Assembly (NCBI RefSeq): GCF_003610235.1
Contig: NZ_RAPR01000001.1
Coordinates: 2,976,001-3,040,000 of the forward strand
Source of the DNA: Catellatospora citrea
Lineage (GTDB): Bacteria; Actinomycetota; Actinomycetes; Mycobacteriales; Micromonosporaceae
DNA length: 64,000 nt
Direction of reading: 5' to 3'
The notes below the pieces were generated by a model. That model made no database searches. It saw nothing but the letters and a program-made list of their open reading frames with translations, and was not told the DNA's origin. A program made the position numbers and the translations under genes. This document shows, piece by piece, positions 51,093 to 58,509 of this stretch (within the stretch, counting starts at the first letter, position 1; the number at the start of each line of letters is the position of its first letter).

Positions 51093-52958
51093 CCGCCAGA
51101 ACAGCGGGACCAGCAGCACGGCGACGACGCCGAACCAGGCCAGCATCACCGAGCCGAGCCGCCAGTAGTCGCCGAAGCGGTAGCCGCCGGGTCCGAGCAC
51201 CATCATGTTCGCGGGCGTGGCCACCGGGGTCAGGAACGCCGCGGCGGCGGCCACCGTCACGCACATGATCACGGGTCGCACCGATACGCCCAGCTCCGCG
51301 GCGGCCGACAGCGCGATCGGGATGACGATCAGCGCCGTCGCGGTGTTGCTGATCAGCTGCCCGAGCACCGCGGTGACCAGGAACAACCCCAGCAGCAGGG
51401 CGTACGGCCCGGCGTCGCCGACCGCCGCGACGAGCGCGTGCGCGACCAGCCCCGCCGCGCCGGAGCGCTGGATGGCGACCGACAGCGGGATCATCGCACC
51501 GATGATGACGATCGTCGTCCACGAGACGGCTCGGTAGGCCTGCGCGACGGTGACCACCCGCAGCACGACCATCGCCCCGGCGGCCAGCACCCCGGCCACC
51601 GCCGCCGGGACGATGCCGGTGGCCAGCAGCAGCACCATCGCGGCCAGCACCGCGACGGCCCGGTACGCCCCCGGACCCAGCGGCACCGCTTGGCGGCGCA
51701 CCAGCGCGGGCGAGTCCACCACGAGCACGTCGGGATCGCGGTCGACGTTGCGCTCCAGCGCGGCCCAGTCGCCCTGCACCAGCAGCGTGTCCCCGGCGGC
51801 CAGCGCCGTCCGGCCGGGCCCCTGGTGGTGGCCCTTGCGCTGTACGGCGAGCACGACCAGGTCGCCGCTGTCGGTGACCATGCCGGGGAACGCCGTGGCG
51901 CCGACCAGCCCGGAGCGCGGGCTGACCACGACCTCGGCGACGCCGAACTCCCGGTTGAGCAGCGCGCCCGCCACGTGCTCGGCGGCCGCGCCGGGCAAGA
52001 TCTCCAATGCGTGCTCGGCCGCGAACCGGGCGGCGGTGTCCGCGTCGCCGCTGAGCACCAGCACGTCGCCGGGCCCGGCCGGACCGCCGACGCGCGGCAC
52101 GCCGTCCGCGCTCTGCACCCCGAGCAGCACCAGCCCCGGGTAGCGCTCCGGATCGGGTGGCGCCACGGCGGTGGCGCGTCCACCACCCGCTCGGGGACCC
52201 GGCCCGGTGCCGGCCGAGCCTGGCACGGTGTCCGGACCCGTGGCCGCGGGCGGTGGGACCAGCAGGCGGTGCGCGTCCCGGTCGAGGCGGTACTGCTTGG
52301 CCAGGGTGCGGGCGTGGCGGCTGAGGTCGCGCGGCATCGTGCCGGCGGTGCGCCGGGGCAGCAGCCGGTGCCCGGCCAGCACCGCGATGGTGATCACGCC
52401 GACGACCAGCGGCACCCCGGCCATCGCGAACTCGAAATATCCGAAGCCGCGGCCGCTCGCCTCCTGGGCCGCCTCCGACGCGATCACGTTGATCGGTGTG
52501 CCGGTCAGCGCCAGCATCGACCCGGCGTGCGCGCCGAAGGCCAGCGGCATGGCCAGTTCCGACGGCGCGTGTCCGGTGCGGACGGCGAGGATGACCACCA
52601 TCGGCAGCAGCGCGGCCACCGCACCGTTGACGGTGATCAGCGCGGTGAGGCCCGCGACCAGCAGCATGACCAGCACCAGCAGCCGGGTGCGCCCGGTGCC
52701 CGCATGCGCCATGAGGGTCTGCCCGGCCCACGTGGTGACGCCGGTGGCGTCCAGGCCTTCGCTGACCACGAAGAGACTCGCCACGAAGATCACCACAGGG
52801 TCGCCGAACCCGGCGAAGATCTCCGCGGGTCCGAGCAGTCCGGTGAAGTAGAGGCTCAGCGCCGCGCCGAGCGCCACCACCTCGACGGGCAGCCGGTTCC
52901 AGGCGAACAGGACGACGACCGCACCGAGGATCGCGAACGCGAGCGCCGCCTGGCTCAC
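51087..52958 (-). CDS. SLC13/DASS family transporter with TrkA-C domain insert
   Basis: A 623-residue membrane protein with about ten to twelve spans in two halves. The two DASS motifs are ALTGTPINVIASEAA (about residues 150-164) and SNTATALIVIPIALS (about 545-559), with TPVATPANMMVLGPGGYRFG as the second-half sodium motif. Between the halves (about 270-430) is a cytosolic region with one or two TrkA-C/RCK-C-like domains (GLVLLGVQSADGVPRVGGPA and VVVSPRSGLVGATAFPGMV). Such proteins import sulfate, dicarboxylates or other anions; the substrate is not deducible. Upstream lies an AbgT-family gene on the same strand, 13 bases away, so the two may share a transcript. Confidence 0.9.
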   Translation of the reverse strand: MSQAALAFAILGAVVVLFAWNRLPVEVVALGAALSLYFTGLLGPAEIFAGFGDPVVIFVASLFVVSEGLDATGVTTWAGQTLMAHAGTGRTRLLVLVMLLVAGLTALITVNGAVAALLPMVVILAVRTGHAPSELAMPLAFGAHAGSMLALTGTPINVIASEAAQEASGRGFGYFEFAMAGVPLVVGVITIAVLAGHRLLPRRTAGTMPRDLSRHARTLAKQYRLDRDAHRLLVPPPAATGPDTVPGSAGTGPGPRAGGGRATAVAPPDPERYPGLVLLGVQSADGVPRVGGPAGPGDVLVLSGDADTAARFAAEHALEILPGAAAEHVAGALLNREFGVAEVVVSPRSGLVGATAFPGMVTDSGDLVVLAVQRKGHHQGPGRTALAAGDTLLVQGDWAALERNVDRDPDVLVVDSPALVRRQAVPLGPGAYRAVAVLAAMVLLLATGIVPAAVAGVLAAGAMVVLRVVTVAQAYRAVSWTTIVIIGAMIPLSVAIQRSGAAGLVAHALVAAVGDAGPYALLLGLFLVTAVLGQLISNTATALIVIPIALSAAAELGVSVRPVIMCVTVAAAAAFLTPVATPANMMVLGPGGYRFGDYWRLGSVMLAWFGVVAVLLVPLFWRF

Positions 52959-52971
52959 CGGCGGGCTCCGG

Positions 52972-54651
52972 CTACCCCAGCTCGACCGGCGCGCCCGGAC
53001 CGAGCGGGATGCCCAGCAGATACCAGACCACGAAGAACAGGGTCCAGGCCACCGCGATGATCAGCATGTACGGGATCATCAGCGAGATGACCGTGCCGAC
53101 GCCGGCCTCCTTCTTGTACTTCTGCGCCAGCAGCACGATGAACGGCAGATACACCATCAGCGGGGTGACCACGTTCATCGGCGAGTCGGCCACCCGGTAG
53201 GCGGCCAGCACGGTCTGCGGCGCGACGCCCAGGCGCAGGAACAGCGGCACGAAGATGGGCGCGAAGATGGCCCACTTCGGGATGACGCCCGGGATGATGA
53301 TGTCCAGCAGCAGCACCACCAGGATGAAGCCGATGAGCAGCCACAACGGCCCGATGTTGGCGCGCTCCAGCCCGTCGGCCATCTTCACCGCGGCGACGGT
53401 GGCCATGTTCGTGTAGTTGAAGTACGCGATGAACTGGGCGATCACCAGCAGCATGAAGATCAGGCCGCCCAGCCCGGCGAACGTCTTCGTGATCGCGTCC
53501 ATCGCCGCCGCGGTGCCCTTGAGGGTGCCCGCGCCAGTCCCGTAGCACAGGCCGCAGACCAGGAAGACCAGCATGATGATGAAGATCAGGCTGTCCATCA
53601 GCGGTGAATCCTCGACCAGGCTGCCGGTGACCGGGTTGCGCAGGATGCCCCATGGTTTTGGCGGCAGCGACAGCAACAACAGCACGGCCAGCACGGCCAG
53701 CAGGCCCCAGCAGGCGTAGCGCAGCCCGCGGGCCTGCGCGGCCGGGGGCGCGTCGCCCTCCACCGGCGCGGCCTCGGGCACGTCGGTGGCCTCGTGCGAC
53801 ACGGCTCCCGTGTACTTGCCCAACCGCGGCTCGATGATCTTCTCGGTGATGAAGGTGATCAGGAAGGCCAGGAAGATGGTCGAGCCGATGGCGAAGAACA
53901 TGTTCGCGGTGAGACTGATCTTCCGGGCCGGGTCCGCCAGCGCGACCGCCTCGTTGGTGATCTCGGTGATGATGCCGTCGGTCGGCGTGATCAGCACGTT
54001 CACCATGAACGTGCCGCCCACCGCGCCGAACGCGGCCGCGAGCCCGGCCAGCGGATGCCGGCCGACACTCATGAACGCGACCGCCCCGAGCGGGATCAGC
54101 ACCAGGTATCCGGCGTCGGAGGCGATCGACGACAGGATGCCGACCAGCACGATGATGAAGGTCAGCGACCAGGGCGGGGCGACCGCGACCAGCTTGCGGA
54201 TCAGTGCGCCGATGAGCCCGGCCCGCTCGGCCAGGCCCACACCGATCATGGCGACGAGGATGACGCCGACCACGCCGAAGTTGGTGAAGTTGGTGACCGC
54301 CGAGGTGAAGATGAACCGGATGCCGTCCGCGGTGAGCAGGCTCTTGATCGCGGTGGTCTCGGTGTGGGTCTTCACCTCGGGGTGGTAGAACTCCTCGGGC
54401 GGGATGTCCAGCGAGGGCTGCTGGGTGCCGCCGGGATACGTCTCCTCCGCCACCACCGGCGCGGGGGCGGCCGACTCGTAGGTGACCTGCACGCCGATCG
54501 CGGCGAAGATCGCCGAGAGCACGATGATCAGACCGATCAGGATCAGGAAGATCATCACCGGGTGCGGCACCTTGTTGCCGACCTTCTCGACCCCGTCCAG
54601 CAGACGCTGGGTGAACGGACGCTTCCCGGCGGACGCGGTCGCTGCGGTCAT
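52972..54651 (-). CDS. AbgT family transporter (p-aminobenzoyl-glutamate type)
   Basis: A 559-residue membrane protein with about eleven spans. AbgT family blocks are VGNKVPHPVMIFLILIGLII (about 23-42), SIASDAGYLVLIPLGAVAFM, AAFGAVGGTFMVNVLITPTD and NYTNMATVAAVKMADGLE, with NVVTPLMVYLPFIVLLAQKY near the end. AbgT members import p-aminobenzoyl-glutamate (folate breakdown product) or export sulfonamides. The neighbouring upstream gene encodes a leucyl aminopeptidase; release of glutamate from the imported conjugate or peptide salvage is possible, by inference. Followed by SLC13 on the same strand. Confidence 0.93.
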   Translation of the reverse strand: MTAATASAGKRPFTQRLLDGVEKVGNKVPHPVMIFLILIGLIIVLSAIFAAIGVQVTYESAAPAPVVAEETYPGGTQQPSLDIPPEEFYHPEVKTHTETTAIKSLLTADGIRFIFTSAVTNFTNFGVVGVILVAMIGVGLAERAGLIGALIRKLVAVAPPWSLTFIIVLVGILSSIASDAGYLVLIPLGAVAFMSVGRHPLAGLAAAFGAVGGTFMVNVLITPTDGIITEITNEAVALADPARKISLTANMFFAIGSTIFLAFLITFITEKIIEPRLGKYTGAVSHEATDVPEAAPVEGDAPPAAQARGLRYACWGLLAVLAVLLLLSLPPKPWGILRNPVTGSLVEDSPLMDSLIFIIMLVFLVCGLCYGTGAGTLKGTAAAMDAITKTFAGLGGLIFMLLVIAQFIAYFNYTNMATVAAVKMADGLERANIGPLWLLIGFILVVLLLDIIIPGVIPKWAIFAPIFVPLFLRLGVAPQTVLAAYRVADSPMNVVTPLMVYLPFIVLLAQKYKKEAGVGTVISLMIPYMLIIAVAWTLFFVVWYLLGIPLGPGAPVELG

Positions 54652-54766
54652 GCCTGCTCCTCGCTGCGCTCGTCGTCGGCCCGCGGTGGCGCCGACAGGT
54701 TTCGCTCGCCGCGATCAGCCGCGGCCCGCCGGCTTGCGGGCAGGTGCCGCCATTGCCGTCGCTCGC

Positions 54767-56302
54767 TCATGCGCGGCCCTTCCTCGCCAGTGGCGCGGGC
54801 TGCGGGCGCTGGAAGGCCAGCGCGAGGTCGAGCAGCAGTCGCGCGCCGAATCCGGTGCAGCCCTGCGGGATCCAGGTGCGCGCCGTGTCGTTCTGTGCCG
54901 TGCCGGCGATGTCGATGTGCGCCCACGGGGTGCCCGCGACGAACTCCTCCAGGAACAGCGCGGCGTGGATCGCCGCGGCGTTCGCGCCGCCCATGTTCTT
55001 GATGTCGGCGACGTCGGAGTTCATCTCGCCGCGGTAGCGGTGCGCCACGGGCAGCTGCCAGACCTGCTCGTCGACCCGCGCGGCCGCGGCCCGCACCTGG
55101 TCCACCAGGCCCTGGTCGTTGCCGAACACCCCGGCGATCTGCGCGCCGAGGGCGCGCAGACAGGCCCCGGTCAGCGTGGCGATGTCCACGATCGCGTCCA
55201 CCGGCTCCTCGGTGGCCAGCACCAGCGCGTCGGCCATCACCAGGCGGCCCTCGGCGTCGGCGTTGACCACCTCGACCGTCGTGCCGCCGCGGATGGTGAG
55301 CACGTCGCCGAGCTTGACGGCGGTGCCCGAGGGCATGTTGTCGGTGCACATCAGGTAGCCGGTGACCGCCACGGGGCAGTCCAGCTCGCCCAGCATGGCC
55401 ATCGCGGCGAGGATCGCGCCCGCGCCGGACATGTCGTTCTTCATGGTCGCGTGGACCGCGTCGGCGGGCTTGAGGCTGATCCCGCCGGAGTCGTACATGA
55501 TGCCCTTGCCCACCAGCGTCAACCGGGGCACGTCGGGGTCGCCCTCCGGGCGGTAGCGCAGCTTGATCATGCGCGGCTCGTCGGCGCTGCCCGCGTTCAC
55601 CCCGAGCAGGCCGCCGCAGCCCAGTTCGAGCAGCGCGTCCCGGTCGTACACCTCGACGGACAGCCCGCTGTCCGCGCCGAGCTGCGCGGCCACCCCGCCG
55701 AGCCGCTCCGCGGTGAGCATGCTCGGCGGCGAGTTGGCCAGATCGCGGGCCAGCGCGGCGGCCCTGGCGTACACGAGCCCGCGATGCGCCCCGCGCCGCA
55801 CCGCCTGCACGTCGTCCGGCGCGGCCACCACGGTCAGCGCGGTGACCGGCGGCGCGCTCTCCTTCTTCAGCACCTCGAAGCGATACCGGGCCAGCAGCAC
55901 CCCCTCGACCGCGGCCTGCCCGGCGGTCTCCGGTGGCACCCCGGTCGCCCCCTCCAGCGCCATCACCAGGCGTCCGGCAGAACCGGCCGCGCACGCGAAC
56001 GCGGCGGCCGCGTCGCGCAGCCGGTCGCCGTCGAGTTCCGCCGGGTCGCCGGCGCCGACCGCGATCAGCGCAGGGCCGCCCGGCTGCGGCAGGGCCAGCG
56101 TCTGGCCGATCTTTCCGGTGAACTCGGCCTCGGCCAGGTCGCCCCGGTCCACGCCCAGCACCGGCGGCACCGCGCCCGAGGCGGCCACCAGCACGCCCAT
56201 CGGCGCGTTGCCGACGTAGAGGTCCCCGGCCGCGACGACGGCGACGTCGGGAACACGCGTCCAGGAGGGAACGGGCTCGAAGCCTGTCGCCGTCGCTGTC
56301 AT
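54767..56302 (-). CDS. pepA: Leucyl aminopeptidase (M17, PepA)
   Basis: A 511-residue cytosolic M17 metallo-aminopeptidase. The catalytic Lys/Asp region is VGKGIMYDSGGISLKPADAV (about residues 263-282), MKNDMSGAGAILAAMAMLGE follows, and the signature is VVNADAEGRLVMADAL (about 340-355; NADAEGR rather than the commonest NTDAEGR), then ADIKNMGGANAAAIHAALFL. An N-terminal regulatory domain of about 180 residues is present. It is 116 bases upstream of the AbgT transporter gene on the same strand, so probably in an operon. Divergent from the agmatinase-family gene. Confidence 0.95.
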   Translation of the reverse strand: MTATATGFEPVPSWTRVPDVAVVAAGDLYVGNAPMGVLVAASGAVPPVLGVDRGDLAEAEFTGKIGQTLALPQPGGPALIAVGAGDPAELDGDRLRDAAAAFACAAGSAGRLVMALEGATGVPPETAGQAAVEGVLLARYRFEVLKKESAPPVTALTVVAAPDDVQAVRRGAHRGLVYARAAALARDLANSPPSMLTAERLGGVAAQLGADSGLSVEVYDRDALLELGCGGLLGVNAGSADEPRMIKLRYRPEGDPDVPRLTLVGKGIMYDSGGISLKPADAVHATMKNDMSGAGAILAAMAMLGELDCPVAVTGYLMCTDNMPSGTAVKLGDVLTIRGGTTVEVVNADAEGRLVMADALVLATEEPVDAIVDIATLTGACLRALGAQIAGVFGNDQGLVDQVRAAAARVDEQVWQLPVAHRYRGEMNSDVADIKNMGGANAAAIHAALFLEEFVAGTPWAHIDIAGTAQNDTARTWIPQGCTGFGARLLLDLALAFQRPQPAPLARKGRA

Positions 56303-56437
56303 TCCACCGCTCCCTCATGCCGACGGCACACCACCGGTTCGTGCAGCCCTGAAGCACAGCATCACGGCTCTGGAGTGAATTTGAGGACGTTTTGCGAGGA
56401 TTGGTCGTTCGGCCCGGCCTCCGGTGAGAATGGAGGC

Positions 56438-57472
56438 GTGACCCGCTACGGCGCGCAGTACGGCCCGGACTTCACGTTCCTCGGGGTGCCTCGCTGCGAC
56501 TGGGCCGACCCGGTGACCTATGCCGACGCCGACGTGGTGATCCTGGGCGCGCCGTTCGACGGCGGCACCTCGCACCGCCCCGGCACCCGGTTCGGGCCCG
56601 GCGCCATCCGCGGCACCGACTACCTGCCACACGACGGCTCCCGGCCGCACCTGGCGCTGCGGGTCGACCCGCTCGGCCCCGACCTGGCCGTACGCGACGC
56701 GGGCGACCTGGAGCTCTACAGCGGCGAGGTGCTACGCAGCTGCCAGAGCATCGAGGACGCGGTGGCGTTCCTCGCCGAGCACGGCGTGATCCCGCTGATC
56801 CTGGGCGGCGACCACACCGTGACCTGGCCGGACGTCACCGGAGTGGCCCGGCGGCACGGATACGGCCGGGTCTCGGTGATCCACTTCGACGCGCACGCCG
56901 ACACCGGTGACATCAACTTCGGCTCGCTCTACGGCCACGGCCAGCCGATGCGCCGGCTGATCGAGTCCGGCGCGGTGCGCGGCGACCGCTTCCTGCAGCT
57001 CGGACTGCGCGGCTACTGGCCCGAGCCGGCGACCCTCGACTGGATGGCCGACCAGGGCATGCGGTCGTACCACATGGGCGAGATCGGTGCCCGGGGGCTG
57101 GACGCGGTGCTCGACGAGGCGTTCGCGATCGCCCTGGACGGCTGCGACGCGGTCTTCCTCTCCGTCGACATCGACGTGTGCGACCCGGCGCACGCGCCCG
57201 GCACCGGCACGCCCGAGCCCGGCGGCCTCACCGCCCGCCAGCTGCTCGACGCGGTGTCGCGCATCTGCCGCACGCTGCCCGTGGCGGGCATGGACGTGGT
57301 CGAGGTCTCCCCGCCGTACGACCATGCCGAGATCACCGCGATGCTCGGCAACCGCGTCGTGCTGGAGGCGCTGTCCGGTATGGCCCGCCGCCGCCGCGAC
57401 ACCCGCGACGGCGCCCCCTGGGACCCCACCACCCCCCTGCTCGACGGCCGCGGCGCGACCTCGTCGGACTGA
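56438..57472 (+). CDS. Agmatinase/guanidinobutyrase-family ureohydrolase
   Basis: A 344-residue member of the arginase superfamily that hydrolyses a guanidino compound to urea and an amine. Metal-binding motifs are GGDHTVTWPDV (about 122-132), VIHFDAHADTGDINFG (about 146-161; canonical DAHAD) and SVDIDVCDPAHAPGTGTPEP (about 241-260). Length and motif order fit agmatinase or 4-guanidinobutyrase. It differs from the guanidine hydrolase-like enzyme at 4.1 kb, which has DRHVD and a longer His-rich N terminus. GTG start at 56438 with GGAGG almost adjacent, or leaderless. No riboswitch is seen upstream. Confidence 0.9.
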   Translation: MTRYGAQYGPDFTFLGVPRCDWADPVTYADADVVILGAPFDGGTSHRPGTRFGPGAIRGTDYLPHDGSRPHLALRVDPLGPDLAVRDAGDLELYSGEVLRSCQSIEDAVAFLAEHGVIPLILGGDHTVTWPDVTGVARRHGYGRVSVIHFDAHADTGDINFGSLYGHGQPMRRLIESGAVRGDRFLQLGLRGYWPEPATLDWMADQGMRSYHMGEIGARGLDAVLDEAFAIALDGCDAVFLSVDIDVCDPAHAPGTGTPEPGGLTARQLLDAVSRICRTLPVAGMDVVEVSPPYDHAEITAMLGNRVVLEALSGMARRRRDTRDGAPWDPTTPLLDGRGATSSD

Positions 57473-57537
57473 CGCCCGGCAGGCGGGGCCGGTGGGCGAG
57501 TCCGGCGATCATGCGTCGGGCGGGCGGCCCGGGGCGG

Positions 57538-57543
57538 TAGGGT
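57538..57543 (+). promoter_or_regulatory. -10 box close to start codon (methyltransferase gene)
   Basis: TAGGGT fits TANNNT and ends 8 bases before the ATG at 57552, giving a leaderless or nearly leaderless transcript. Confidence 0.5.
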
Positions 57544-57551
57544 CGGCGGCG

Positions 57552-58169
57552 ATGGACGCCGAGGACTGGAACCGCCGCTACGCCGCCGCCGACCTGGTGT
57601 GGAGCGCCGAACCCAACCGCTTCGTGGCGGCCGCGCTCGACGGGCTGCCGCCGGGCCGGGCGCTCGACCTTGCCTCGGGCGAGGGGCGCAACGCGCTGTG
57701 GCTGGCCGGCAAGGGCTGGCAGGTGACCGCGATCGACTACGCGCAGGTCGCGGTCGACAAGGGACGCGAGCGGGCCCGGCGCGACGGGCTGGACGTGGAG
57801 TGGACGGTCGGCGACGTGCTGGCGTACCGGCCGCCCGCGGAGGGCTTCGATCTGGTCCTGATCGCCTACCTGCAGCTGCCACCGGACCAGATGGCCCAGG
57901 TGTGGGCGCTGGCGTCGCGGGCGGTCGCGCCCGGCGGCACGCTGTTCGCGATCGGCCACGACCGGACCAACCTGACCCACGGCACCGGCGGTCCGCAGGA
58001 CCCGGACCTGCTCTGGGTGCCCGAGGAGCTGACCCGGACCCTGGTCGCGGACGGGCTCACCGTGGACCGGGCCGAGCGGGTGCAGCGCGAGGTCGCCACC
58101 GACGAGGGCGTCCGCCAGGCCGTGGACACCCTGCTGCAAGCCCACGCCCCGGTGCCCGACCTGCCCTGA
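57552..58169 (+). CDS. SAM-dependent methyltransferase (class I)
   Basis: A 205-residue Rossmann-fold methyltransferase. Motif I is ALDLASGEGRNALWLAGKGW (about residues 38-57), the acidic motif II AIDYAQVAVDKGRERAR, motif III DVEWTVGDVLAYRPP and FDLVLIAYLQLPPDQMAQVW motif IV. The opening MDAEDWNRRYAAADLVWSAE is shared with the TehB-like subfamily, whose members methylate tellurite, thiols or small molecules; substrate not determined. Follows the agmatinase gene by 79 bases on the same strand with its own apparent promoter. Confidence 0.9.
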   Translation: MDAEDWNRRYAAADLVWSAEPNRFVAAALDGLPPGRALDLASGEGRNALWLAGKGWQVTAIDYAQVAVDKGRERARRDGLDVEWTVGDVLAYRPPAEGFDLVLIAYLQLPPDQMAQVWALASRAVAPGGTLFAIGHDRTNLTHGTGGPQDPDLLWVPEELTRTLVADGLTVDRAERVQREVATDEGVRQAVDTLLQAHAPVPDLP

Positions 58170-58509
58170 GCACGACGCCCGCCGGAACAGCGTCGGACGG
58201 ATCATGCCAGGTCATCATACGTCTTAGTTGTACGACCCGACTTTGTGCCAAATCCATCGACGCACGTTGCGGTCCTGTTGCGACGGTGTGAAACTTCCAT
58301 CACGCGCGCAGGGAGCCAGACCGCGCGACACGGCACCGAGGGCCCCGGCTCGCCGGGAGGTGCCGCGCACCGCCGCAACAGCCTGTCCGGGCTGTCCATT
58401 CCTTCCTGCGCCCGAACGCGCCGCCCGCCCGGTGGCCGCGTCCCCGCGCAGGCCCCGCACCGGTCCCGAGGCAAGTCGGACCGGTCCGGCCTGGCTCAAG
58501 GAGTACCCA
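58170..58509 (+). other. Non-coding region upstream of the GH6 gene
   Basis: No gene seen in these 340 bases. An imperfect AT-rich dyad, TCATACGTCTTAGTTGTACGA (58215-58234), is the only obvious element and may be part of an operator or promoter. No CebR-type TGGGAGCGCTCCCA box occurs here. AAGGAG just before 58510 is the GH6 gene Shine-Dalgarno. Confidence 0.4.
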
